Assembly (NCBI RefSeq): GCF_026242045.1 | Contig: NZ_JAPJDO010000021.1 | Coordinates: 1-64,000 of the forward strand | Length of the DNA: 64,000 nucleotides | DNA from: Mycobacterium pinniadriaticum | Lineage (GTDB): Bacteria > Actinomycetota > Actinomycetes > Mycobacteriales > Mycobacteriaceae | Reading direction: 5' to 3' | Shown: positions 17,063 to 26,232 of the stretch, piece by piece | Layout: the number at the start of each line of letters is the position of its first letter | How positions within the stretch are numbered: position 1 is the stretch's first letter | Notes under the pieces: model-generated | Told to the model about the DNA's origin: nothing | Databases searched by the model: none | The model's input: only the letters and a program-made list of their open reading frames with translations | Translations under genes and position numbers: made by a program

Positions 17063-17112
17063 ACCATTTTTGTGTCAAAAGCCTCTGGGGTGTGCGCGGA
17101 AAATTTCGTAAA

Positions 17113-17133
17113 CTTGAGCGGAACAGACTCAAG
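17113..17133. promoter_or_regulatory. HspR-binding HAIR element before clpB
   Basis: CTTGAGC, seven bases, then ACTCAAG. This matches the HAIR consensus CTTGAGT-N7-ACTCAAG with one mismatch. HspR represses clpB and dnaK operons in mycobacteria and streptomycetes, so clpB is very likely heat-shock controlled here too. Confidence 0.88.
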
Positions 17134-17145
17134 ATTGACCGCGTT
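17120..17145 (+). promoter_or_regulatory. SigH-type promoter of clpB
   Basis: GGAAC at 17120-17124, 18 bp, then GTT at 17143-17145. This fits the SigH consensus GGAAC/T-N18-19-GTT. The -35 box sits in the spacer of the HAIR element, so HspR would block SigH-driven initiation. The start codon is about 40 bp further on. Confidence 0.65.
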
Positions 17146-17185
17146 GTAAACCTCGACAAGCTTTTCTAGACGAAACGGAGATGTC

Positions 17186-19732
17186 GTGGACTCGTTCAAC
17201 CCGACAACCAAGACTCAGGCGGCGCTGACCGCCGCGTTGCAGGCTGCCAGTGCGGCCGGCAACCCGGAGATCAGGCCCGCCCACCTGCTGTTGGCGCTGC
17301 TCACGCAGACCGACGGTATCGCTGCGCCGCTGCTCGAGGCTGTCGGGGTCGATCCGGCCACGATCCGCACCGAAGCGCAACGGCTGGTCGACCGGCTGCC
17401 GTCGAGCAGCGGGGCGACCTCACAACCTCAGCTCTCCCGCGAGTCGCTGGCGGCCATCACCGCCGCCCAGCAGCTGGCCACCGAGATGGACGACGAATAC
17501 GTCTCCACCGAGCACCTGATGGTCGGATTGGCCACCGGTGATGCCGACACGGCCAAGCTGCTCAGCGGTCACGGCGCATCCCCGCAGGCCCTGCGGGAAG
17601 CGTTCGTGAAGGTCCGCGGCAGCGCGCGGGTGACCAGCCCGGATCCCGAGGCCAGCTATCAGGCGCTGGAGAAGTACTCCACCGACCTGACCGCTCGCGC
17701 CCGTGAAGGCAACCTCGACCCGGTCATCGGGCGTGACAACGAGATTCGTCGCGTCATCCAGGTGCTGAGCCGTCGCACGAAGAACAACCCCGTGCTGATC
17801 GGCGAGCCCGGTGTCGGCAAGACTGCGATCGTGGAGGGCCTGGCCCAGCGGATCGTGGCCGGCGACGTGCCGGAGAGTCTGCGCGACAAGACCGTGATCT
17901 CCCTGGATCTCGGATCGATGGTGGCCGGAGCCAAGTACCGCGGTGAGTTCGAGGAGCGCCTCAAGGCCGTCCTCGACGACATCAAGAACTCGGCCGGTCA
18001 GATCATCACGTTCATCGACGAACTGCACACCATCGTCGGCGCCGGGGCCACCGGCGAAGGCGCGATGGACGCCGGCAACATGATCAAGCCGATGCTGGCC
18101 CGCGGCGAACTGCGGCTGGTCGGCGCCACCACCCTCGACGAGTACCGCAAGTACATCGAGAAGGACGCCGCCCTGGAGCGCCGCTTCCAGCAGGTACTGG
18201 TCGGCGAACCCTCGGTGGAGGACACCGTCGGCATCCTGCGCGGCCTCAAGGACCGCTACGAGGTGCACCACGGTGTGCAGATCACCGATTCGGCGCTGGT
18301 CGCGGCGGCCGCGTTGTCCGACCGCTACATCACCAGCCGGTTCCTGCCCGACAAGGCCATCGACCTGGTCGACGAGGCCGCGTCGCGGCTGCGGATGGAG
18401 ATCGACTCGCGGCCCGTCGAGGTCGACGAGGTCGAGCGACTGGTCCGCCGGCTCGAGATCGAAGAGATGGCACTCGCCAAGGAAACTGACGATGCGTCGC
18501 GCGAGCGCCTCGAGAAGCTGCGCGCCGAGCTGGCCGACAAGAAGGAAGAACTGGCCGAACTCACCACCCGCTGGCAGAACGAGAAGAACGCCATCGACAT
18601 TGTGCGTGAGTTCAAGGAGCAGCTCGAAGTCCTGCGCGGTGAGGCCGACCGGGCTGAACGGGATGGCGACCTGGCCAAGGCCGCCGAGCTGCGCTACGGC
18701 CGCATCCCCGAGGTGGAGAAGAAGCTCGATGCGGCACTGCCCCAGGCGGAGGCTCAGGCCAACGTGATGCTCAAGGAACAGGTCGGTCCCGACGACATCG
18801 CGGACGTGGTGGCGGCCTGGACCGGTATCCCCGCCGGTCGGCTGCTCGAAGGCGAGACCGCCAAGCTGCTGCGCATGGAGGAGGAGCTGGGCCGCCGCGT
18901 CGTGGGCCAGAAGAAGGCCGTCCAGGCCGTCAGCGATGCGGTCCGGCGCAGCCGGGCCGGGGTCGCCGACCCCAACCGGCCGACGGGCTCGTTCCTGTTC
19001 CTCGGTCCGACCGGGGTCGGCAAGACCGAGCTGGCCAAGGCGCTGGCCGACTTCCTGTTCGACGACGAGCGGGCCATGGTCCGCATCGACATGAGCGAAT
19101 ACGGCGAGAAGCACTCGGTGGCCCGCCTGGTCGGTGCCCCGCCTGGGTACATCGGTTACGACCAGGGCGGACAGCTGACCGAGGCGGTGCGGCGACGCCC
19201 GTACACGGTGGTGCTGTTCGACGAGGTCGAAAAGGCGCACCCGGACGTGTTCGACGTGCTGCTGCAGGTGCTCGACGAGGGCCGGCTGACCGACGGTCAG
19301 GGCCGCACGGTCGACTTCCGCAACACCATCCTCATCCTGACCTCGAACCTGGGGTCGGGCGGCACCGAGGAGCAGGTGATGGCGGCGGTGCGGGCGGCCT
19401 TCAAGCCGGAGTTCATCAACCGCCTCGACGATGTGCTGATCTTCGACGCCCTCAACCCCGACGAACTGGTCCAGATCGTGGACATTCAGTTGGCGCAATT
19501 GGGCAAGCGGCTCAGTCAGCGTCGTCTCGAGTTGGAGGTGTCGCTGGAGGCCAAGCAATGGCTGGCCGACCGCGGGTTCGACCCGGTCTACGGCGCCCGT
19601 CCGCTGCGGCGGCTGGTGCAGCAGGCCATCGGCGACCAGCTGGCCAAGCTGTTGCTCGCCGGCGAGGTGCACGACGGCGATGTCGTGCCGGTCAATGTCA
19701 GCGCCGACGGGGAATCCCTCACCCTGGGCTGA
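17186..19732 (+). CDS. clpB: ATP-dependent disaggregase ClpB
   Basis: An 848-residue Hsp100 chaperone that pulls aggregated proteins apart together with DnaK. The order is a Clp N-terminal repeat domain (1-145), first AAA+ module with GEPGVGKT at 206-213, the long middle coiled coil (about 405-525), and second AAA+ module with GPTGVGKT near 607. The substrate-threading loop GSMVAGAKYRGEFEERLK is intact. It starts with GTG. Length equals the usual mycobacterial ClpB. Position beside the flavohaemoglobin and TtfA genes matches the M. tuberculosis Rv0383c-Rv0385 neighbourhood, except for the inserted island. Confidence 0.97.
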   Translation: MDSFNPTTKTQAALTAALQAASAAGNPEIRPAHLLLALLTQTDGIAAPLLEAVGVDPATIRTEAQRLVDRLPSSSGATSQPQLSRESLAAITAAQQLATEMDDEYVSTEHLMVGLATGDADTAKLLSGHGASPQALREAFVKVRGSARVTSPDPEASYQALEKYSTDLTARAREGNLDPVIGRDNEIRRVIQVLSRRTKNNPVLIGEPGVGKTAIVEGLAQRIVAGDVPESLRDKTVISLDLGSMVAGAKYRGEFEERLKAVLDDIKNSAGQIITFIDELHTIVGAGATGEGAMDAGNMIKPMLARGELRLVGATTLDEYRKYIEKDAALERRFQQVLVGEPSVEDTVGILRGLKDRYEVHHGVQITDSALVAAAALSDRYITSRFLPDKAIDLVDEAASRLRMEIDSRPVEVDEVERLVRRLEIEEMALAKETDDASRERLEKLRAELADKKEELAELTTRWQNEKNAIDIVREFKEQLEVLRGEADRAERDGDLAKAAELRYGRIPEVEKKLDAALPQAEAQANVMLKEQVGPDDIADVVAAWTGIPAGRLLEGETAKLLRMEEELGRRVVGQKKAVQAVSDAVRRSRAGVADPNRPTGSFLFLGPTGVGKTELAKALADFLFDDERAMVRIDMSEYGEKHSVARLVGAPPGYIGYDQGGQLTEAVRRRPYTVVLFDEVEKAHPDVFDVLLQVLDEGRLTDGQGRTVDFRNTILILTSNLGSGGTEEQVMAAVRAAFKPEFINRLDDVLIFDALNPDELVQIVDIQLAQLGKRLSQRRLELEVSLEAKQWLADRGFDPVYGARPLRRLVQQAIGDQLAKLLLAGEVHDGDVVPVNVSADGESLTLG

Positions 19733-19742
19733 GCTTGGCCAC

Positions 19743-19800
19743 CGAGCAGACGCAGAATCGCACGATCCAGGCGGAAACTGTGCGAGTCTGCGTCTGCTCG
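19743..19800. terminator. Long inverted repeat after clpB
   Basis: Arms 19743-19763 and 19780-19800 pair over 21 bp with one mismatch (CGAGCAGACGCAGA... and its complement) around a 16-base loop. It lies 11 bp after the clpB stop. The CGAGCAGACGCA motif recurs between genes in mycobacteria, so this is both a probable terminator and a member of a dispersed intergenic repeat. Confidence 0.6.
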
Positions 19801-19979
19801 CGCTCGCGCTCGGGGCCGGTTTCCTGCTGTCGGTGGACCGCGCCGAAATCCTCGAACTCGCCGCAGCGACCGGCCCAACCGGGGATTAGCCCGCCAACTG
19901 CGGAAGAACGCGGCGCGTAATGTGCTTGTGACCTGCTGGAGTTCTCGCTTCCGGCCGGTGAGCAGATACGCTACGTCTA

Positions 19980-20765
19980 ATGGTTCCGTTCTGGTTCACG
20001 CTGTCCGCGCTCTGCTTCGTGGGTGCGGCGGTGCTGTTGTACGTCGACATCGGCCGTCGACGTGGCTTGGGCCGCCGCCGCAAGTCCTGGGCGCGGTCGC
20101 ACGGGTTTGATTTCGAACCCGAGTCCGCCGAGATCATCGAGCGTTGGAAGCGCGGGGTGATGTCGACCGTCGGCGATGTCACCGCCCGCAACGTGGTGCT
20201 CGGTCAGATCCGCGGCGAAGCGGTGTACATCTTCGACCTCGAAGATGTCGCGACCGTGATCGCCCTGCACCGCAAGGTCGGCACGAATGTCGTGATGGAC
20301 ATGCGCCTGAAGGGCATCGCCGAGCCGCGTGAGAGTGACATCTGGCTGCTGGGCGCCATCGGTCCGCGGATGGTCTACTCGACGAACCTCGATGCTGCCC
20401 GCCGGGCGTGCGATCGCCGGATGGTCACCTTCGCCCACACCGCGCCCGACTGCGCCGAAATCATGTGGAACGAACAGAACTGGACCCTGGTGTCCATGCC
20501 GATCTCCTCGACCCGGGCCCAGTGGGACGAGGGGCTGCGCACCGTGCGGCAGTTCAACGATCTGCTGCGGGTGCTGCCCCCCATCCAGCAGGCGGCACTG
20601 CCCCAGTCCGCCGGCCGACGCAACGCATCTCCGGGCCGCCCGCTGGCGTCTGCGGGGCGTCGCGAATTGCCGCCGGGACGGGCCGAGGTCCCGCCGCCAC
20701 TGCGCCCGCAACAGCCGCGCAGTTCCAGCCCGGCTGGTACACAGGCTCCGAACTATCAGCGCTGA
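19980..20765 (+). CDS. ttfA: TtfA, trehalose monomycolate transport factor
   Basis: A 261-residue protein with a single N-terminal membrane helix (residues 3-22), a basic stretch (GRRRGLGRRRKSW) and a soluble domain, then a Pro/Arg-rich disordered tail. Sequence pattern and place directly after clpB correspond to Rv0383c/TtfA. That protein works with MmpL3 to export trehalose monomycolate for outer-membrane building. It is essential in the species studied. The ATG chosen begins the membrane helix directly. Confidence 0.8.
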   Translation: MVPFWFTLSALCFVGAAVLLYVDIGRRRGLGRRRKSWARSHGFDFEPESAEIIERWKRGVMSTVGDVTARNVVLGQIRGEAVYIFDLEDVATVIALHRKVGTNVVMDMRLKGIAEPRESDIWLLGAIGPRMVYSTNLDAARRACDRRMVTFAHTAPDCAEIMWNEQNWTLVSMPISSTRAQWDEGLRTVRQFNDLLRVLPPIQQAALPQSAGRRNASPGRPLASAGRRELPPGRAEVPPPLRPQQPRSSSPAGTQAPNYQR

Positions 20766-20782
20766 GCCGGTAGGGTCTCGGC

Positions 20783-21559
20783 GTGCCTCGTCCCGTCGCT
20801 CTGATCACCGGGCCCACCGCCGGCCTGGGCGCCGGCTACGCCCGCCGCTACGCGCGAGACGGCTACGACCTGGTTTTGGTTGCGCGCGATGTCGCGCGCC
20901 TCGATGACCTGGCCGCGGAGTTGCGAGCGGCCAACGGCATCGGCGTCGAGGTGTTGCCCGCCGACCTCACCGAGCGCGGCGCGCGCACCACGGTCGCCGA
21001 TCGGCTGAGCACCGGAGTGCAGGTGCTGGTCAACAACGCCGGATTCGGCACCTCCGGCGAATTCTGGACCGCCGAACCCGCCCAGCTGCAGGCTCAACTC
21101 GACGTCAACGTCACCTCAGTCATGCAACTCACCCGCGCGGCGTTGCCGTCGATGATCGCCGCCGGTTCGGGCACGGTGATCAATATCGCCAGCGTGGCCG
21201 GGCTGCTGTCGGGTCGCGGGTCGACGTATTCGGCGTCGAAGGCGTGGGTGGTGTCGTTCACCGAGGGGCTGGCCAACGGTCTCGCGGGCACCGGCGTGAG
21301 CATCCACGCGGTCTGCCCGGGGTTCGTCCACACCGAATTCCATCAGCGGGCCGGCATCGATATGACATCGATCCCGAACATCATGTGGCTGGGCGTCGAT
21401 GACGTGGTCGCAGAGAGCCTGGCCGACGTGGCCAAGGGCAAGATCATCAGCATTCCCGGCCTGCAGTACAAGCTGCTGACCACGGTCGGTCGGCTGGTCC
21501 CGCGCGGGGTGGTCCGTGCGGTCAACAATGGAATAGGACGAAGCCGTGGGCGCACCTGA
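20783..21559 (+). CDS. Short-chain dehydrogenase/reductase
   Basis: A 258-residue classical SDR. The cofactor motif ITGPTAGLGAGYA (TGxxxGxG type), VNNAGFG and the catalytic YSASK are present, with Ser in INIASVAG. The pattern is close to DltE-like SDRs with unknown substrates. It follows ttfA by 17 bp and overlaps the pyrE start by 14 bp, so it is probably co-transcribed with both. Start is GTG. Confidence 0.88.
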   Translation: MPRPVALITGPTAGLGAGYARRYARDGYDLVLVARDVARLDDLAAELRAANGIGVEVLPADLTERGARTTVADRLSTGVQVLVNNAGFGTSGEFWTAEPAQLQAQLDVNVTSVMQLTRAALPSMIAAGSGTVINIASVAGLLSGRGSTYSASKAWVVSFTEGLANGLAGTGVSIHAVCPGFVHTEFHQRAGIDMTSIPNIMWLGVDDVVAESLADVAKGKIISIPGLQYKLLTTVGRLVPRGVVRAVNNGIGRSRGRT

Positions 21560-22106
21560 ACTCAACGCCGCCGACCGCGCCGAACTGGCTGAACTGGTCC
21601 GCCAGCTTTCGGTGGTGTTCGGCCGTGTCACCTTGTCCTCGGGCAAGGAGGCCGACTATTACGTCGACCTGAGGCGTGCCACCCTGCACCACCGGGCGGC
21701 ACCGCTGATCGGCAGGCTGATGCGCGAGCTCACCGCTGACTGGGACTACGCGGCCGTCGGCGGCCTGACGATGGGGGCCGACCCGGTGGCCGGTGCAATC
21801 ATGCACGCGCCCGGCCGTCCGATCGATGCCTTCGTCGTCCGCAAAGCACTGAAAAGCCATGGGATGCAAAGACTCATCGAAGGCGCCGACGTGGCCGGCA
21901 AGCGGGTTCTGGTGGTTGAGGACACCAGTACCACCGGTGGCTCGGCGCTGACAGCGGTGCGCGCGGTACGCGAGGCGGGCGCCACGGTTGTTGGTGTCGC
22001 CACGGTGGTGGACCGCGCGACCGGTGCGGCCGAGGCGATCGAGGCCGAAGGGGTGCCGTACCGCAGTGTGCTGGGCCTGGCCGATCTCGGCTTGCCGAAC
22101 TCCTGA
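21546..22106 (+). CDS. pyrE: Orotate phosphoribosyltransferase
   Basis: A 186-residue enzyme of de novo pyrimidine synthesis that joins orotate and PRPP to make OMP. The PRPP-binding motif VLVVEDTSTTGGS, the KEADYYVDLR segment and the catalytic-loop sequence RKALKSHGMQRLIEG are intact. Length and place two genes after ttfA agree with M. tuberculosis Rv0382c. Start is GTG within the end of the SDR gene. Confidence 0.93.
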   Translation: MGAPELNAADRAELAELVRQLSVVFGRVTLSSGKEADYYVDLRRATLHHRAAPLIGRLMRELTADWDYAAVGGLTMGADPVAGAIMHAPGRPIDAFVVRKALKSHGMQRLIEGADVAGKRVLVVEDTSTTGGSALTAVRAVREAGATVVGVATVVDRATGAAEAIEAEGVPYRSVLGLADLGLPNS

Positions 22107-22120
22107 CGCTGCGGGTAGCG

Positions 22121-22891
22121 GTGAGCATTGACAAGGAGCCGGTCGAGGCTTCGGAATCCCACTGGGACGACGTCGTTGACGTGATCTGCGCCGGATCGGG
22201 CCCCGGGGTGCTGGCCCATGCCATCCGGTGCAGCGGGCTGGACCTCGACGTCGAGGTGGCCGTTGCGGAATTGGCCTTCGAGACAACAGATCCCGATACC
22301 ACTGACTATCTTCGGTCGATGACCGACGACTTGGGTCCGGCGACTGCCCGCGACCTCGAGTTGGCAGTCGTTCGTGCCCGGCCGGTCACTGTCGCCAAGG
22401 ATCGCCGCGCCACGATCGAGCCGTTCTTCGGATCGCGGCTGCGGGACTGGTCGGCACGCTGCCTCACCTCAGCGTTCGGCGTCATCTACAGTCAGATACC
22501 GGACGACATGACAGTGATGTGCACCGACTCCGGCGAGACGATCCGAGCGGGTGTGGTGGACGACTATCACCCCCAAACCGACTGCCCTGGAATGGAACTG
22601 ACCGAATGGTTGCGCGTCCAGGCCCACGACCACGGTCTGCTCGGCGAGCCCGGAGCGGCGCTGCAGCGGTTGGTGTTCGAGGAGGGGCGAGTTGCCGGTG
22701 CAGCGTTGTCGACACGAGGGGGAACGCGACTGGTGCGGGCGACTCTGGGTGTCGCACTGTCGATCGGGCCTGCGCCCGACAGCGCCGAGTGGCCGATCGG
22801 GCCCCAGTTGCCCGGCGGCGCGGCCCAACTGGTCGAGGTGAGCCGAACGGCCAGTCGGTTCGGTCGCATCGAACTGCTGTACCCCGCCTGA
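22121..22891 (+). CDS. Unknown protein with Rossmann-like start
   Basis: A 256-residue protein. Near the N-terminus DDVVDVICAGSGPGVLAHAI resembles the dinucleotide-binding start of FAD-dependent oxidoreductases (GSGPGV), but the rest shows no clear FAD-family motif and is too short for a full enzyme. Position after pyrE corresponds to the Rv0381c slot in M. tuberculosis. It ends 1 bp before the stop of the convergent GGDEF/EAL gene. Confidence 0.6.
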   Translation: MSIDKEPVEASESHWDDVVDVICAGSGPGVLAHAIRCSGLDLDVEVAVAELAFETTDPDTTDYLRSMTDDLGPATARDLELAVVRARPVTVAKDRRATIEPFFGSRLRDWSARCLTSAFGVIYSQIPDDMTVMCTDSGETIRAGVVDDYHPQTDCPGMELTEWLRVQAHDHGLLGEPGAALQRLVFEEGRVAGAALSTRGGTRLVRATLGVALSIGPAPDSAEWPIGPQLPGGAAQLVEVSRTASRFGRIELLYPA

Positions 22892-22892
22892 C

Positions 22893-24759
22893 TCAGGCTC
22901 CGTTCGGTTCGGAAAAGTTCACCGGGATAGTCTTTTTGGCTAGTAGTTCGGCCATCGCCTCGCCGGGAATCGGGCGGGACAGCAGGAATCCCTGAGCGCG
23001 GTGGCAGCCGTGCTGGAGCAGAGTCATCGCCGCGGTCGGTGACTCGACGCCCTCGGCGACCAACTCCAGATTGAAAGCCTCGGCCAGCGCGATGATGGCA
23101 CGCACGATCGCCAAGTCCCCCGCGTTGGTACCGAGATCGAGGACGAACCCCTTGTCGATCTTCAGCGTGTCCACCGGAAGCGACTTCAGATGAGTCAGCA
23201 CGCTGTAGCCGGTGCCGAAATCGTCGATGGCGACCTGCACGCCGACATCCTTGAGACCAGCCAGGGTGATCCTGGTGGTCTCGATATCCTGCACCACAAC
23301 ACTTTCGGTGATCTCCAGGCAGACCGATCTGGCGTCGAGGTTGAACTCGGCGATCGTATCGGCGACCGATTCGACGAACCCGTCGGTGACCAGCTGAACC
23401 GGGGAGACGTTGATCCGCAGCACCGCATCCTTGCCGACACCGCTGGCCCGCCAGCCGCTGAACTCTGCGCAGGCGGCGCGCATCACCCAGCGGCCCAATT
23501 CCCCTGCCAGATTTATCGATTCGGCGACATTGATGAATGAATCCGGCAGCAAAAGCCCTCGAGTGGGGTGTTGCCAGCGCACCAGCGCCTCGGTCGCCAG
23601 GATCTCTCCGGTGCGCATGTCGACCTCGGGGAGGTAGTGCAGGATCAACGTCCCGGCGTCGATCACGTTCTGCAGATGCAGCTCGATATCGTTGCGGAAC
23701 TCGCTCTTCAGGGACATCTCGTCGGTGAATACCGCGATCTTGTTGCCGCCGGCGTTCTTGGCGTTGAGTACCGCCTGATCGGCCCGGCGCAGCAGGTCCG
23801 ATGTGGTGTCCCTGCCCGGAACCCCCAGTGCTACACCAGCACTGACGGTCCGGGTGAGGATTTCGCCGCCGATGGTCACCCTATCTCGCAGCACGGCCTG
23901 CAGCCGATGAGCCAGCGCCAGGGCAGAGTCGGCGTCCATCGGTCCGGCCGGGATCACGACGAATTCGTCACCGCCCAGACGGGCGATGACGTCGCCCTCG
24001 CCGGCTTCCTCACGCAGCCGGTCGGCGAACGCCTGGATGAACCAGTCGCCGGCGTGGTGACCCAGATAGTCGTTGATCGCCTTGAGTCGATCGAGGTCGA
24101 GGAACAGCGCAGAGACCGGGCCCGGCTGGCCCGCCCGCAACCGTTCGTCGAGGTGCGCCAGCAGCGCCCGGCGGTTATTCAGTCCGGTCAGGTCGTCGTG
24201 CTCGGCGAGGTAGCGCAGTTGGTCCTCGGCGACCACGCGAGCCTGCACCTGGGCGAACAATGAGGCGATCGCCTTGAGCGCGTTCAGTTCCTCCGGTGAC
24301 CAGTCTTTGATGCCGAATTTGATGAACCCCAGGCACCCCGTCGTGGTGTCGCCGGACAACAGCGGAACCGACGCCATCGACGTCAGGGCCATGCCCGTGC
24401 CCTCTTCTACCAGGCGCTGATACTCGTCCTCGGACACCGGCTCGGGACGGAAGAACACCGGCTCCTTGGCTGTTTCGGCGGCGGCGAAGACAGGGTCGGC
24501 GTCGGCGAAGTAGATGAGTTCGAGAGGGTCCGGATCGCGATCGTGCGGTGGCCACTCCGCGATCAATCTGGTCGCGTGGATGCTGTGCTCGTTGTAGCGA
24601 AGAAAGCTGACGTCCACGCCGAACGAGGACGACAACTCGCCGAGGACGTGCTGGCTGACCGCTGGGGACCGCCGCGTCGGCCGCCATGAGCTGCGTGGCG
24701 ACCAGCGTGACGAGGTTCTCCAGGCTGTCAGCAGTCCCGGTCTCTGAGTGTGGGGTCAT
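22893..24759 (-). pseudogene. dcpA: GAF-GGDEF-EAL cyclic-di-GMP enzyme, frameshifted near its start
   Basis: The main frame encodes GAF, GGDEF (intact LGGDEFVV) and EAL (EALVRW, DDFGTGYS, KIDKGFV, EGVE) domains. This is the layout of mycobacterial DcpA/Rv1354c, which both makes and breaks c-di-GMP. The expected N-terminus is present in another frame: ATG at 24757, then LENLVTLVATQLMAADAAV. The two frames meet at a GGGG run at 24664-24667. Removing one base joins them into SQHVLGELSSSFGVDVSF and gives 621 residues, close to DcpA. It is therefore either a real frameshift or a sequencing error. A shorter product from the internal TTG at 24633-24635 would keep both catalytic domains. Confidence 0.75.
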
Positions 24760-24816
24760 CGTGCCATCTCGTGATTAGTAGAGCTTAGGAGATGGTATCG
24801 GTTTGCGCCCCCGGTG

Positions 24817-25569
24817 CTAGCTGCCGCTCCCGTACTGCATGCCGAAGCCACTGAATTCATCGGAGATGGTGGCCAGCATGCTCATCTCCTTGACGATCTT
24901 GGCCAACTGCCGAGGCTCGGCGTGGTTGGCGAAAGTGCGTCGATCCCACCACATCATCTTCGTGCGGTAGCGATCGCTGGGGTAGGCGGCCGCCGGGATC
25001 TTGGTCGCCACTACGCCACCTGAAGTGCTCCAGCGGTCGAGCACGTGGGCGGCCGCGGTGGCCAGAATGAACTGGGCACCCAACAGGGTCATGGTCGGAA
25101 ACGCGGTGCGGGCGAAGGTCCGGGTCAGTTCCCCGCTGCGGGCGGGATCGTCGCTCACCCATGCCGATTTCATCTCCACCACGCCGAACGGCAGCCGGTC
25201 GGTGATCATCTTGCGGACCGTGTCCTGCCCAGGCTGGCCCTCCCATTCGACGATCGCGTGCGATTCGTCGGCGCTGAAATAGGGGCCCTTCGCCCGCAGG
25301 CCGCCCAGCATCCGGCCGTTGTCGTCCAGTGCGGTGTAGAACAGCGTGGTGTCGCGGCCGTCACGGAACGAGTCCAGGTCCAAGGCTGCTTCAACGCCAT
25401 GCTTCTGGTAGCTGCGCACGGCGCCCTGCAGGTACTCCTGCCATAGCCCGGGTTCGCTGTCGGGTTGCGCGAGCACGATTGTGCAGCCCGTGTCCGTGTC
25501 GTGCCAGCTAATCGTCTCCGGCAGGTGGTAGACCTTCTGATCAGGGAAGTCCAGCACTGAAGCGTTCAT
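24817..25569 (-). CDS. Unknown cytoplasmic protein upstream of the GGDEF/EAL gene
   Basis: A 250-residue protein without signal peptide or membrane helix. Segments GRMLGGLRAKGPYF, AIVEWEGQPGQD and VSDDPARSGELTRTFARTAF resemble acyltransferase-fold proteins of the GNAT or FeeM kind, but I cannot assign it firmly. It lies 57 bp upstream of the c-di-GMP gene on the same strand and may be its partner. The upstream region is unusually A/T-rich around 25640-25680, a likely promoter. Confidence 0.55.
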   Translation of the reverse strand: MNASVLDFPDQKVYHLPETISWHDTDTGCTIVLAQPDSEPGLWQEYLQGAVRSYQKHGVEAALDLDSFRDGRDTTLFYTALDDNGRMLGGLRAKGPYFSADESHAIVEWEGQPGQDTVRKMITDRLPFGVVEMKSAWVSDDPARSGELTRTFARTAFPTMTLLGAQFILATAAAHVLDRWSTSGGVVATKIPAAAYPSDRYRTKMMWWDRRTFANHAEPRQLAKIVKEMSMLATISDEFSGFGMQYGSGS

Positions 25570-26232
25570 CGTTTCCCATCTGTCGGGCGGCCTGCGGATA
25601 GGGTTTCCGCAGCGGACGCCGGGGTTGCGCGAGCGTTATTTATTCGAACTTGCAAATATCAGTATCTCGCCGAAAGGCGCCAAGACTCCAGAAGTTGGTT
25701 GGAAAAGCCCTGGTTACCGCGGGGTAGCCACCAAAATTTGCGGTGAACGCCGGTCGACGTGGAGCCCTGCGTGAACATTTGTGCGCGCAACATTCCAGGT
25801 CAAGGGCGGCGTGGCGGCTAACCGAACGGGAGACCCTACACTCGTCATCGTCTGAGACCGCTTCGTTATTACCGGCGGAATGTGGGCCGGATGGTACGTC
25901 CACGGGATGGCCAAGGGGCCAGAAAGGGCGTTGGGTGATCTGTATCGCACCGGCGTTGCCGGCCGCGTCCGGCGTTGCCGGAGAACGGAAATTTGCCCGC
26001 CGGACCGGGAGCGCGGCCGCCGGCGCCGACATGATCTTGACTGGTGGCTGCGTGAATGCCCCCAGCAAATATTGCTATTGGGCAACTCGGGCCCGCGTGG
26101 GGGAGTCGTTGGCCCTGCTGGGCTGGGATGTGTCGGTTGCTGATTTTCGCGGTGACGGTGATGTTGCCGTCATCGATATCGATGCTGCCCCCGGCGATCC
26201 CACGGTTTCACACGCTCGAGTGGGGGTCACCG
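25570..26232. other. 663-bp stretch with no convincing gene
   Basis: Open frames exist on both strands, one reaching position 26240, but their third-codon-position base use does not match neighbouring genes and I recognise no protein. The left part (25640-25700) is A/T-rich and probably holds the promoter of the minus-strand gene ending at 24817. The right part must hold the promoter of the SpoU gene. I did not recognise a riboswitch, tRNA or repeat. Confidence 0.5.

Noticed and set aside
17420..19672. Long open frame (750 codons) opposite clpB on the minus strand
   Set aside because: It is a mirror of the GC-rich codon pattern of clpB; no protein family signal, while clpB is complete and certain.
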